DNA of 21,500 nt from Ilumatobacteraceae bacterium (GTDB taxonomy: Bacteria > Actinomycetota > Acidimicrobiia > Acidimicrobiales > Ilumatobacteraceae): NCBI GenBank assembly GCA_023263465.1, contig JALQWV010000071.1, positions 1-21,500 on the forward strand. The letters run 5' to 3'. The position numbers and the translations under genes are program-made. Numbering within the stretch: the stretch's first letter is position 1; each line of letters opens with the position of its first letter. Shown here in pieces: positions 15,389 to 21,500 of this stretch. The notes below the pieces were generated by a model. It did not search any database. It was not told the DNA's origin and saw nothing but the letters and a program-made list of their open reading frames with translations.

Positions 15389-16282
15389 TTAGGCGTGCTT
15401 AGTGAGTTTGAGTTTTTCGCGAACCTCTTGTGGGCCGAGAATGTTGACGTTCATGTTTTCCAATATGTTGACTGCTCGCTCTACGAGCTTGCCGTTGGTG
15501 GCGAGTTCGCCACGGTTCAAATACAGGTTGTCTTCAAGACCAACGCGCACGTTTCCACCTGCAAGTACGGACTGGGCAACGAATGGAATTTGCATGCGCC
15601 CAATGGAGAAGGCAGAGAACACGGCGCCTGCAGGAATTTGATTCACCATCGCCATGAAGGTGTTCGGATCGTCAGGTGCTCCATAGGCGATTCCCATGCA
15701 CAACTGAATCATGACCGGATCATCGAGCAAACCCTCTTTCAGCAGGTCTTTCACCATCACGAGGTGGCCAGTATCGAAAACTTCAAGCTCAGGTCGCACA
15801 CCAAGGTCTTGCACAATTTTTGCCATCTTGCGCAACACACTTGGTGTGTTGGTCATGATGTAGTCGCCACCACTTGAAAAGTTCATTGTTCCACAGTCGA
15901 GTGTGCAAATTTCTGGACGTAGGCGAGTGACGTGATCGAGACGTTCTGTTGATCCCGCCATGTCGGTGCTGGCTGCGAGCGGCAACACGTCTTCGTCTCC
16001 GCCAAGAACCAAGTCTCCGCCCATGCCCGCAGTGAGATTGATGACCACGTCGGTGTCGGACGAGCGAACACGATCGACTACTTCGGCGTACAGTTCGGTA
16101 TCTCGCGAGCCAAGACCGGTTTGTGGGTTACGCACGTGAATGTGCACTACTGCAGCGCCAGCTTTGGCGGCTTCTATGCAGGAGTTCGCAATCTGTTCTG
16201 GTGTTACTGGAACCTTGTCGCTCTTATGTGCAGTCTCTCCCGAGCCCGTGACTGCGCACGTTATGAATGCTCCCCAGTTCAT
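15389..16282 (-). CDS. beta-keto acid cleavage enzyme (BKACE), probable dehydrocarnitine cleavage enzyme
   Basis: This 297-residue BKACE/Kce-family TIM barrel is predicted to condense 3-dehydrocarnitine with acetyl-CoA and cleave it to betainyl-CoA plus acetoacetate. The metal site is visible: H47 and H49 in VVHIHVRNP, and E250 in NVRVGLEDNLY. Arg246 four residues before E250 reproduces the Arg226/Glu230 spacing of Kce. The upstream in-frame Met would add 30 residues and overlap the promoter region; the ATG at 16282 is preceded by AAGGGGG at ideal distance and gives the usual family length of about 300, so I use it. It is the first gene of the carnitine operon. Substrate is assigned from the adjacent carnitine dehydrogenase. 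Confidence 0.93.
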   Translation of the reverse strand: MNWGAFITCAVTGSGETAHKSDKVPVTPEQIANSCIEAAKAGAAVVHIHVRNPQTGLGSRDTELYAEVVDRVRSSDTDVVINLTAGMGGDLVLGGDEDVLPLAASTDMAGSTERLDHVTRLRPEICTLDCGTMNFSSGGDYIMTNTPSVLRKMAKIVQDLGVRPELEVFDTGHLVMVKDLLKEGLLDDPVMIQLCMGIAYGAPDDPNTFMAMVNQIPAGAVFSAFSIGRMQIPFVAQSVLAGGNVRVGLEDNLYLNRGELATNGKLVERAVNILENMNVNILGPQEVREKLKLTKHA

Positions 16283-16355
16283 GTTTCCCCCTTGGTCTTC
16301 GTGTGCAAAACCGTTAATTGTCAATACCTGTAACGGCTTCATTAGGTTAGTGCTG
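16283..16355. promoter_or_regulatory. divergent intergenic promoter region with dyad symmetry
   Basis: This 73-bp region separates the carnitine operon (leftward) from acetoacetyl-CoA synthetase (rightward). It holds an inverted repeat, CCGTTA (16311-16316) and TAACGG (16331-16336), with a 9-base odd palindrome ATTGTCAAT (16317-16325) between the arms. TAGGTTA at 16343-16349 offers TANNNT-type -10 hexamers on both strands (TAGGTT rightward, TAACCT leftward); a leftward TTGGCT lies 17 bases away within the synthetase gene. The rightward hexamer ends seven bases before the synthetase ATG, which lacks a clear ribosome binding site, so that transcript may be leaderless. The dyad could be an operator; no regulator gene is in the window. 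Confidence 0.45.
16287..16293 (-). promoter_or_regulatory. strong ribosome binding site that fixes the BKACE start
   Basis: On the minus strand the bases read AAGGGGG, ending four bases before the ATG at 16282. This supports the shorter 297-residue protein over the 327-residue alternative. Confidence 0.7.
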
Positions 16356-18323
16356 ATGTCCGATGTAGCCAAAGCCCTGTGGACGCCATCAGGTGAGAGC
16401 GTCGCTCACTCGCGCATGAATCGTTTTGCTCAAAGAGTCCATGAATCTGGCGATTTGCACGAATGGTCAATCAACAAGCCCGAGGAGTTTTGGTCTTTGG
16501 TGTGGGATGACTGCGGAGTAATTGGGCACAAGGGGCAACGCTCGTTCCTTGCGGCTCAGTCCGGTGCGCCTATGTCGACCGCGCAGTTTTTTCCCGACGC
16601 AAACCTCAGCGTCGTAGAAAACCTGTTGGCAACGAGTGGCGGCGGTGAAGCGCTCGTTGCCATTGATGAGGTTGGGAATCGGCGCAGTCGTTCATGGGAC
16701 GAACTGCGGACACACGTATCGTCAATTGCGTCTGCACTTCAGGCGCGGGGCGTGGTTGCGGGGGACCGAGTTTGTGCATGGCTTCCTAACTCCTTAGAAG
16801 CCATTGAAGTCATGCTTGGTGCCGCATCAATTGGAGCGGTTTTTTCGTCGTCATCGCCAGACTTCGGAACAAATGGGGTTCTTGATCGCTTTGGTCAAAT
16901 TGTGCCAAAGGTGCTGTTCGCCGTCGATGGCTATCGCTACAACGGCAGAGATTTCGATTGTCTCGAGCGCTTATCGGAAATTCGCAAAGGTCTGCCATCG
17001 GTTGTTGAAACGGTCGTTGTCAACAACATTGGAACGTCAGTTCCTTCGGGAACCATTTCATACAGCGACTTTGTTGCTGGCGGAAGCACCAACCCGGTAA
17101 ATCCACAACGCTTTAGTTTTGATCATCCGTGGTACGTGTTGTATTCATCTGGCACAACGGGAGTGCCAAAGTGCATCGTGCATCGCACAGGTGGAGTGTT
17201 GTTGCAACACATGAAGGAACACCAGTTGCATTGCAATGTGCAACCGAGAGATCGCGTGATGTATTTCACGACCACCGGTTGGATGATGTGGAACTGGCTG
17301 GTGTCGGTGTTGGCCTCCGGCGCAACTGCCGTGTTGTATGACGGAGCTCCAACTGCACCAACGATGTCACGGTTGTTTGACATCGTTGATGCAGAGCACA
17401 TCACGTTGCTCGGTGTGTCCGCCAAATTTATTGACTCGTTGCGCAAGGCAGATCTTCAACCGATGAGCACACACTCTCTACGCTCATTACGCACCATCTG
17501 TTCAACTGGCTCACCACTTGCACCCGAGGGCTTTGATTGGGTGTATCAATCAGTGAAGAGCGATGTACATCTTGCATCAATTTCTGGTGGAACCGATTTG
17601 TGTGGATGTTTTGTTGGAGGCGATCCAACGAAGTCGGTATATCGGGGGGAAATTCAGGTACCAATGCTTGGCATGGCAGTAGATGTTGTTGATGAACGAT
17701 TGAAATCGCTTGAAAACAATCCACTCACACCCGGCGAGTTGGTATGTCGTCAACCTTTTCCGAGTATGCCGATTGGATTCTGGAACGATGGAAGCGAAGG
17801 ATTCCCGGTTCAATCTCAACCTGGTCCAAAATTTTTAGCCGCATATTTTGAACGCTTGAACGGAATGTGGGCTCAGAGCGACTTTGCGTCATGGACACAG
17901 CATGGTGGCATGATCATTCACGGGCGCAGTGACACCACATTGAACCCTGGTGGTGTGCGCATTGGTACTGCAGAGATTTACCGAGTAGTTGAGCAACATG
18001 CAGACGTGTTGGAAAGTCTGGTGTTCGGTCAAGACTGGGATAACGACGTGCGCATTGTCTTGCTTGTGCGGCTTGCTGAAAACGCAACGCTTTCAGGTGA
18101 ACTTGTTGCTGACTTGAAACAACGAATTCGCGTTGCGTGTACACCGCGACATGTTCCTGCTCTTGTGGTGCAGGTACACGATCTACCGCGCACACGCAGT
18201 AACAAGCTTGTGGAACTGGCTCTCGCCGATGCGGTCAATGGCAGACCAGTTCGAAACAGCGAAGCCATCGCAAATCCTGAGTGCATTTCGGTGATTGCAG
18301 CAATGGACGAACTCCGCAAATAA
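16356..18323 (+). CDS. aacS: acetoacetyl-CoA synthetase
   Basis: This 655-residue AMP-forming ligase of the ANL superfamily activates acetoacetate to acetoacetyl-CoA. It has the N-terminal ALWTPSGE segment typical of the family, the P-loop YSSGTTGVPK at 263-272, TTGWMMWNW, an ISGGTDLCGCFVGG adenine-binding segment characteristic of acetoacetyl-CoA synthetases, GRSDTTLNPGGVRIGT, and the catalytic C-terminal lysine, probably K617 in TRSNKLVE. The start at 16356 gives the usual family length; the longer frame would run through the divergent promoter and BKACE. Pairing with BKACE makes sense because that enzyme releases acetoacetate; thiolysis of acetoacetyl-CoA would return the acetyl-CoA consumed. 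I see no clear terminator before the tRNA gene 24 bp downstream. Confidence 0.93.
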   Translation: MSDVAKALWTPSGESVAHSRMNRFAQRVHESGDLHEWSINKPEEFWSLVWDDCGVIGHKGQRSFLAAQSGAPMSTAQFFPDANLSVVENLLATSGGGEALVAIDEVGNRRSRSWDELRTHVSSIASALQARGVVAGDRVCAWLPNSLEAIEVMLGAASIGAVFSSSSPDFGTNGVLDRFGQIVPKVLFAVDGYRYNGRDFDCLERLSEIRKGLPSVVETVVVNNIGTSVPSGTISYSDFVAGGSTNPVNPQRFSFDHPWYVLYSSGTTGVPKCIVHRTGGVLLQHMKEHQLHCNVQPRDRVMYFTTTGWMMWNWLVSVLASGATAVLYDGAPTAPTMSRLFDIVDAEHITLLGVSAKFIDSLRKADLQPMSTHSLRSLRTICSTGSPLAPEGFDWVYQSVKSDVHLASISGGTDLCGCFVGGDPTKSVYRGEIQVPMLGMAVDVVDERLKSLENNPLTPGELVCRQPFPSMPIGFWNDGSEGFPVQSQPGPKFLAAYFERLNGMWAQSDFASWTQHGGMIIHGRSDTTLNPGGVRIGTAEIYRVVEQHADVLESLVFGQDWDNDVRIVLLVRLAENATLSGELVADLKQRIRVACTPRHVPALVVQVHDLPRTRSNKLVELALADAVNGRPVRNSEAIANPECISVIAAMDELRK

Positions 18324-18347
18324 CCCCGATAGGCTGACGCCCGTCCT

Positions 18348-18420
18348 TCCGAGGTAGCTCAGCTGGCAGAGCAACGGACTGTTAATCCGTGGGTCGTGGG
18401 TTCGATCCCCACCCTCGGAG
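18348..18420 (+). tRNA. tRNA-Asn (anticodon GTT)
   Basis: The sequence folds into a full cloverleaf of 73 bases: acceptor TCCGAGG/CCTCGGA, D stem GCTC/GAGC, anticodon stem ACGGA/TCCGT with loop CTGTTAA (anticodon GTT at 18381-18383), T arm GTGGG TTCGATC CCCAC and discriminator G. The 3' CCA is not encoded; the next bases are CGA. Confidence 0.96.
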
Positions 18421-18430
18421 CGAAAGCTCC
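18417..18430 (+). repeat. short hairpin straddling the tRNA-Asn 3' end
   Basis: GGAGC, a GAAA tetraloop and GCTCC form a 5-bp stem that includes the last four tRNA bases. It could influence 3' processing or act as a weak transcript end signal, but no U-rich run follows. The remaining bases to 18491 show nothing recognisable. Confidence 0.4.
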
Positions 18431-18491
18431 ATTCCTATGCGTCGTCATGTGGTGTTGGGTGAGTCGGTATTCAAGTGTTGTTTCAGTAATG

Positions 18492-18567
<76 letters not shown>

Positions 18568-18590
18568 AGTAAGTCAATTGAGGAGTAGCG

Positions 18591-18956
18591 ATGCGAGTTG
18601 GATATGTAGTCCTGTACGTAAACGACGTTGATGCTTGCACCAAGTTTTGGACCGAAAAGTTTGACATGGTTGCACGTGAAACGATGCAGGTCGGAGCGAA
18701 CACCATTGTGCGAGTTGGATTTGCTGATCAGAATTTTTCGCTTGAACTGGTGCCTCTGAGCATGATGAAGGACAACCCAGATGGTCTTGATTTGGCTACT
18801 CCGTCGATGTGTTTCTATACGCAAGAGATTCAGTCTGAGCATCACAAACTTAAAAGCAAATCGGTAGAAGTGACGGAAATTGCAGATCATTTTGGCAACA
18901 CGAGTTTTGCCTTTGCCGACAATGAAGGCCGGTGGTTTGCGATCGCTCAGGCATAA
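18591..18956 (+). CDS. VOC-superfamily (glyoxalase/bleomycin-resistance-like) protein
   Basis: This 121-residue protein has two beta-alpha-beta-beta-beta modules typical of the vicinal oxygen chelate fold: VGYVVLYVNDVDACTKFW at the start, FSLELVP near 50, and a second module ending in SFAFADNEGRWFAIAQ. The usual first metal-binding His is not present near residue 5 and the C-terminal Glu is missing, so metal binding is doubtful and the function cannot be named. An AGGAG ribosome binding site lies six bases before the ATG. It follows tRNA-Ile2 by 23 bp and appears to be a separate single gene. Confidence 0.82.
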   Translation: MRVGYVVLYVNDVDACTKFWTEKFDMVARETMQVGANTIVRVGFADQNFSLELVPLSMMKDNPDGLDLATPSMCFYTQEIQSEHHKLKSKSVEVTEIADHFGNTSFAFADNEGRWFAIAQA

Positions 18957-18965
18957 ATTGCGCGG

Positions 18966-18985
18966 CATGTCTTGGCGCAGACATG
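18966..18985 (+). terminator. 7-bp perfect inverted repeat after the VOC gene (possible terminator or operator)
   Basis: CATGTCT (18966-18972) and AGACATG (18979-18985) form a perfect stem with a six-base loop in the 51-bp gap between two genes. No U-run follows, so it is not a classical intrinsic terminator; it could be a U-less terminator or a binding site ahead of the next gene. Confidence 0.35.
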
Positions 18986-19007
18986 AAATAGGTGACAGGC
19001 TCAATGT

Positions 19008-20222
19008 GTGTCTTTTGATATCGCAGTAATTGGTGGTGGCCCAGGTGGTTCTGCAACCGCGATTGCGGCGGCGCGTGCTGGTCTAAAAGTGGCGCTCTTT
19101 GAAAAGGGACCTTATGGCCGCGACAAAGTATGTGGCGATGGGTTAACGCCACGTGCAATTGCTGCGCTCAATGAACTGAAGGTTGATTACTCTGTCGCCC
19201 ATCGCATTGACGGACTGCGCATGATTGCAGGTAAGAAACAACGCGAATTGTTATGGCCATCGACGGCACGCTTTCCAAATCACGGCGCCGTGTGGCCTCG
19301 GCAGAGGTTTGACAATCATCTGCTGGACATGGCGATTGCTGCTGGAGCCGACATCCGCTTTGATGCGGAAGCATTGCCAGAGTTGGAAGGCGATCGAGTC
19401 GTTGGAGTGCGTGTTGGTGCCGAAGTGATTAGGGCGAGCCTCGTGGTGTTAGCGACTGGTGCACAAGGCACTGCAGCCAAAATGCTTGGAGCAGTACGCG
19501 ATCCCGACGAAACCTTTGGATTGGCGATTCGCGCTTATGCGCCAACACCTCGTCATACAGAGCGTCATCTTGAAGCGTGTCTCAGTTTGCGTGATGAACA
19601 CGGAACACCTGTGCCTGGTTATGGATGGATGTTTCCTGCCGGAGATGGAACCGTAAATATTGGTGTAGGTGCACTCAGCACGATGAAGGGATTTAAGAAA
19701 CTCAATCTCAATACGTTGCTTGATCAGTATGCGTCGATCGTGCGCGAGCCGTGGTCGCTCGGTGCATATGTCGACAAACCTCGAGCCTGGCGATTGCCGA
19801 TGAGTTGTATTCGCCGTCACGGACCTGGCTGGGTTGCCGTTGGTGACGCTGCGGGTTTTGTGAACCCGATGAATGGGGAAGGCATTGACTATGCCTTGGA
19901 GTCGGGGATGCTTGCCGTTTCGTGCTTTGTCAATAATCAAGAAACTGCACCGGCTGACTATGACCAACAGGTTGGAGAACGCTTCGACGCCTTTTTGCGC
20001 ACCGGGCGTCGGTTTAGTTTCATCATCGGACACCCATGGTTGTTAAAGCCGGGTCTTCGTGTTGCTGTAGGCACACAAGCTGCGGCCGACATCACGCTGG
20101 CAGTAATGGGAAACCTCATTGACTCCAACACGCCCGGGGCTGCTGGCAAGGTAATGCGATTCGCCGACAATGCATTGCGCATTGCTGACCCATTGCTTCG
20201 CCGCACCCGTGCAAAGGCATAA
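19008..20222 (+). CDS. geranylgeranyl reductase-family flavoprotein (MenJ/GGR-like)
   Basis: This 404-residue FAD protein has an N-terminal Rossmann motif (IAVIGGGPGGSATAIAAARAG, GGGPGG at 9-14), the DKVCGDGLTPRA segment characteristic of geranylgeranyl reductases, and a second FAD motif GWVAVGDAAGFVNPMNGEGID. Family members saturate isoprenoid double bonds, for example in menaquinone side chains (MenJ of mycobacteria) or lipid precursors. Menaquinone or polyprenol is a reasonable substrate guess in an actinobacterium, but nothing here fixes it. The start is GTG at 19008; ATG at 19004 is out of frame. The C-terminus is mildly basic. The next gene begins 24 bp downstream. Confidence 0.85.
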   Translation: MSFDIAVIGGGPGGSATAIAAARAGLKVALFEKGPYGRDKVCGDGLTPRAIAALNELKVDYSVAHRIDGLRMIAGKKQRELLWPSTARFPNHGAVWPRQRFDNHLLDMAIAAGADIRFDAEALPELEGDRVVGVRVGAEVIRASLVVLATGAQGTAAKMLGAVRDPDETFGLAIRAYAPTPRHTERHLEACLSLRDEHGTPVPGYGWMFPAGDGTVNIGVGALSTMKGFKKLNLNTLLDQYASIVREPWSLGAYVDKPRAWRLPMSCIRRHGPGWVAVGDAAGFVNPMNGEGIDYALESGMLAVSCFVNNQETAPADYDQQVGERFDAFLRTGRRFSFIIGHPWLLKPGLRVAVGTQAAADITLAVMGNLIDSNTPGAAGKVMRFADNALRIADPLLRRTRAKA

Positions 20223-20234
20223 CGCTTCGTTGTC

Positions 20235-20246
20235 TACAGTTTCCGC
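20235..20246 (+). promoter_or_regulatory. candidate -10 element for a leaderless transcript of the carboxylase gene
   Basis: TACAGT at 20235-20240 fits TANNNT and ends six bases before the ATG, and no ribosome binding site is visible in the 24-bp gap. No clear -35 is seen, so confidence is low. Confidence 0.3.
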
Positions 20247-21500
20247 ATGACCACTTCGTCGTTGCGCTCACCACTTGTCGGGACGGTGGTTGCAGTGAAA
20301 GTTGCCGTAGGCGAGTTGATTGCTGCCGGAACTGAAATCGTGGTCATTGAGTCCATGAAAATGGAGCACCCAGTACGTGCCGAAATCTCATGCCGAATCT
20401 CAGCGCTCTATGTGACTGTTGGCCAATCGGTGGGAGAGGGCGAGGTGCTCGTTGAGTGCGTTGCTGAAAGTGTTTCGACAAAGCAAGAACATGCAGCGGT
20501 TGCTGGTTCAGCAAAACGTGCAGACTTGGAACGGTTGCGTTTGCGGCAAGAACTTTTGCGCGATGCATCGAGAGGCGAAGCAGTAGCAAAACGCCATGCA
20601 AAAGGCCAACGAACCGCGCGAGAAAATATTGCAGACCTAATTGATGACGGAACTTTTATTGAATACGGAAGTTTCGGTGTGGCAGCGCAACGAAGTCGCA
20701 GAAGTGAAGACGACCTCATTGCCAACACTCCAGCAGACGGACTCATTACCGGGCTCGCAAAGATCAATTCGCAACAGTTTGGAACCGAACGCACGAATTG
20801 TGCGGTGGTCGCTTACGACTACACCGTTCTTGCCGGAACTCAAGGTTTCATTAACCACCGCAAGAAAGATCGCATCTTTGAAGTCGCGAAACGAAACATG
20901 ACTCCAGTGGTGCTGTTCGCCGAAGGTGGTGGCGGTCGGCCAGGCGACACCGATGCACCTGGCGTCGCCGGATTGGATGTGATGTCGTTTGCATCTTTTG
21001 CTCAACTTTCCGGTCTTGTTCCTTTGGTGGGCATCGCGTCGGGTTACTGCTTTGCAGGCAATGCAGCGTTGCTCGGTTGTTGTGACGTGGTGATCGCTAC
21101 AGAAAACTCAAACATTGGCATGGCCGGGCCAGCAATGATTGAAGGTGGCGGACTTGGAGTGGTGAAGCCAACCGACATCGGTCCGATTGAAACGCAAATT
21201 GCAAACGGTGTTGTCGACATTCGAGTCGCCGATGAAACGCAGGCTGTTGCAGTTGCACAGAAATACTTGTCGTATTTTCAAGGAGTGACGACGGTGTTTA
21301 GTCGTCACAACGACGCTGCACTGCGCGATCTTGTTCCCGAGCAGCGTACGCGTGTGTACGACGTTCGAACAGTTATCGACACGCTCGCGGACATCGATTC
21401 CGTTCTCGAGCTCCGACCAGATTTCGGCGTGGGCATCATTACCGCGTTGGCACGAATTGAAGGCAGACCGATTGGCATTGTTGCGAATAATCCAGCACAT
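20247..21500 (+). CDS. acyl-CoA carboxylase subunit: N-terminal biotinyl domain fused to carboxyltransferase (3' partial)
   Basis: The frame is open from ATG 20247 to the window end, giving 418 residues. Residues 5-72 are a biotinyl (BCCP) domain with the biotin site ESMKMEHP, biotinylated Lys at 38. After a short linker (about 73-88), a carboxyltransferase domain begins (KRADLERL... KGQRTARENIADLIDDGTFIEYG) and continues with NHRKKDRIFEVAKRN, FAEGGGGRPGD, ASGYCFAGNAALLGCCDV and GMAGPAMIEGGGLG; its end is cut off. The enzyme would transfer carboxyl groups from biotin to an acyl-CoA. Placing the biotinyl domain ahead of the carboxyltransferase, not after the biotin carboxylase, is unusual; a biotin carboxylase partner is expected, perhaps downstream. 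The acyl-CoA substrate is unknown. Confidence 0.9.
   Translation, partial: MTTSSLRSPLVGTVVAVKVAVGELIAAGTEIVVIESMKMEHPVRAEISCRISALYVTVGQSVGEGEVLVECVAESVSTKQEHAAVAGSAKRADLERLRLRQELLRDASRGEAVAKRHAKGQRTARENIADLIDDGTFIEYGSFGVAAQRSRRSEDDLIANTPADGLITGLAKINSQQFGTERTNCAVVAYDYTVLAGTQGFINHRKKDRIFEVAKRNMTPVVLFAEGGGGRPGDTDAPGVAGLDVMSFASFAQLSGLVPLVGIASGYCFAGNAALLGCCDVVIATENSNIGMAGPAMIEGGGLGVVKPTDIGPIETQIANGVVDIRVADETQAVAVAQKYLSYFQGVTTVFSRHNDAALRDLVPEQRTRVYDVRTVIDTLADIDSVLELRPDFGVGIITALARIEGRPIGIVANNPAH

Noticed and set aside
16296..16324. Minus-strand TTGACA (16319-16324) as the BKACE -35
   Set aside because: At 17-18 base spacing the corresponding -10 position reads CGAAGA/GAAGAC, which is not promoter-like.
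16140..16355. Longer acetoacetyl-CoA synthetase start at 16140
   Set aside because: The extension is antisense to BKACE and unlike the family; similarity starts at MSDVAKALWT.
16283..16372. Longer BKACE start at 16372
   Set aside because: It would overlap the divergent gene and promoter; the ATG at 16282 has a strong AAGGGGG ribosome binding site and gives the normal family length.

Overview
This window reads as a chromosomal segment of a free-living, probably aerobic actinobacterium of moderate GC. An Acidimicrobiia/Ilumatobacter-like lineage is my best guess. The clues are a MenJ/geranylgeranyl-reductase-type flavoprotein, an acyl-CoA carboxylase subunit with its own biotinyl domain, several starts without Shine-Dalgarno sequences, and actinobacterial-looking tRNAs. 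This placement is inference. Coding is very dense: no stretch over 300 bp lacks a gene. I see no insertion sequence, CRISPR array, prophage, transporter or transcription regulator.

Region 1 (2-9398, plus strand) is a tightly packed betaine/one-carbon operon. In order it holds the tail of an unidentified gene, a small 'Virulence_fact'-family protein, a pterin-binding methyltetrahydrofolate:corrinoid methyltransferase, a RACo/RamA-type [2Fe-2S]-ASKHA corrinoid activator, a non-pyrrolysine MttB-superfamily methyltransferase, methylenetetrahydrofolate reductase, a DAO-family FAD oxidoreductase, betaine-homocysteine S-methyltransferase and a serine hydrolase. No corrinoid-binding protein is visible; it would have to lie upstream or elsewhere.

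Region 2 (9414-16282, minus strand) is a convergent six-gene operon, transcribed BKACE, L-carnitine dehydrogenase-thioesterase fusion, thioesterase, acyl-CoA dehydrogenase, ADP-forming acyl-CoA synthetase, CaiD-type hydratase. A 73-bp intergenic region with a dyad separates it from the divergent acetoacetyl-CoA synthetase gene (16356-18323).

The genes join into one route. Gamma-butyrobetaine is activated to its CoA ester, dehydrogenated to crotonobetainyl-CoA, hydrated to carnitinyl-CoA and hydrolysed to L-carnitine. Carnitine is oxidised to 3-dehydrocarnitine and cleaved with acetyl-CoA to betainyl-CoA plus acetoacetate. Acetoacetate is activated by the divergent synthetase, and betainyl-CoA is hydrolysed to glycine betaine. 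Betaine can then lose a methyl group to a corrinoid/tetrahydrofolate (MttB-like module) or to homocysteine (BMT), and the resulting dimethylglycine can be oxidised by the FAD enzyme. Individual steps are known from other bacteria; this linkage in an actinobacterium is the main point of interest.

Region 3 (18348-21500) is ordinary chromosome: tRNA-Asn, a CAU tRNA best read as tRNA-Ile2, a VOC protein, a geranylgeranyl-reductase-family flavoprotein, and the 5' part of a biotinyl-domain/carboxyltransferase fusion that runs off the window.
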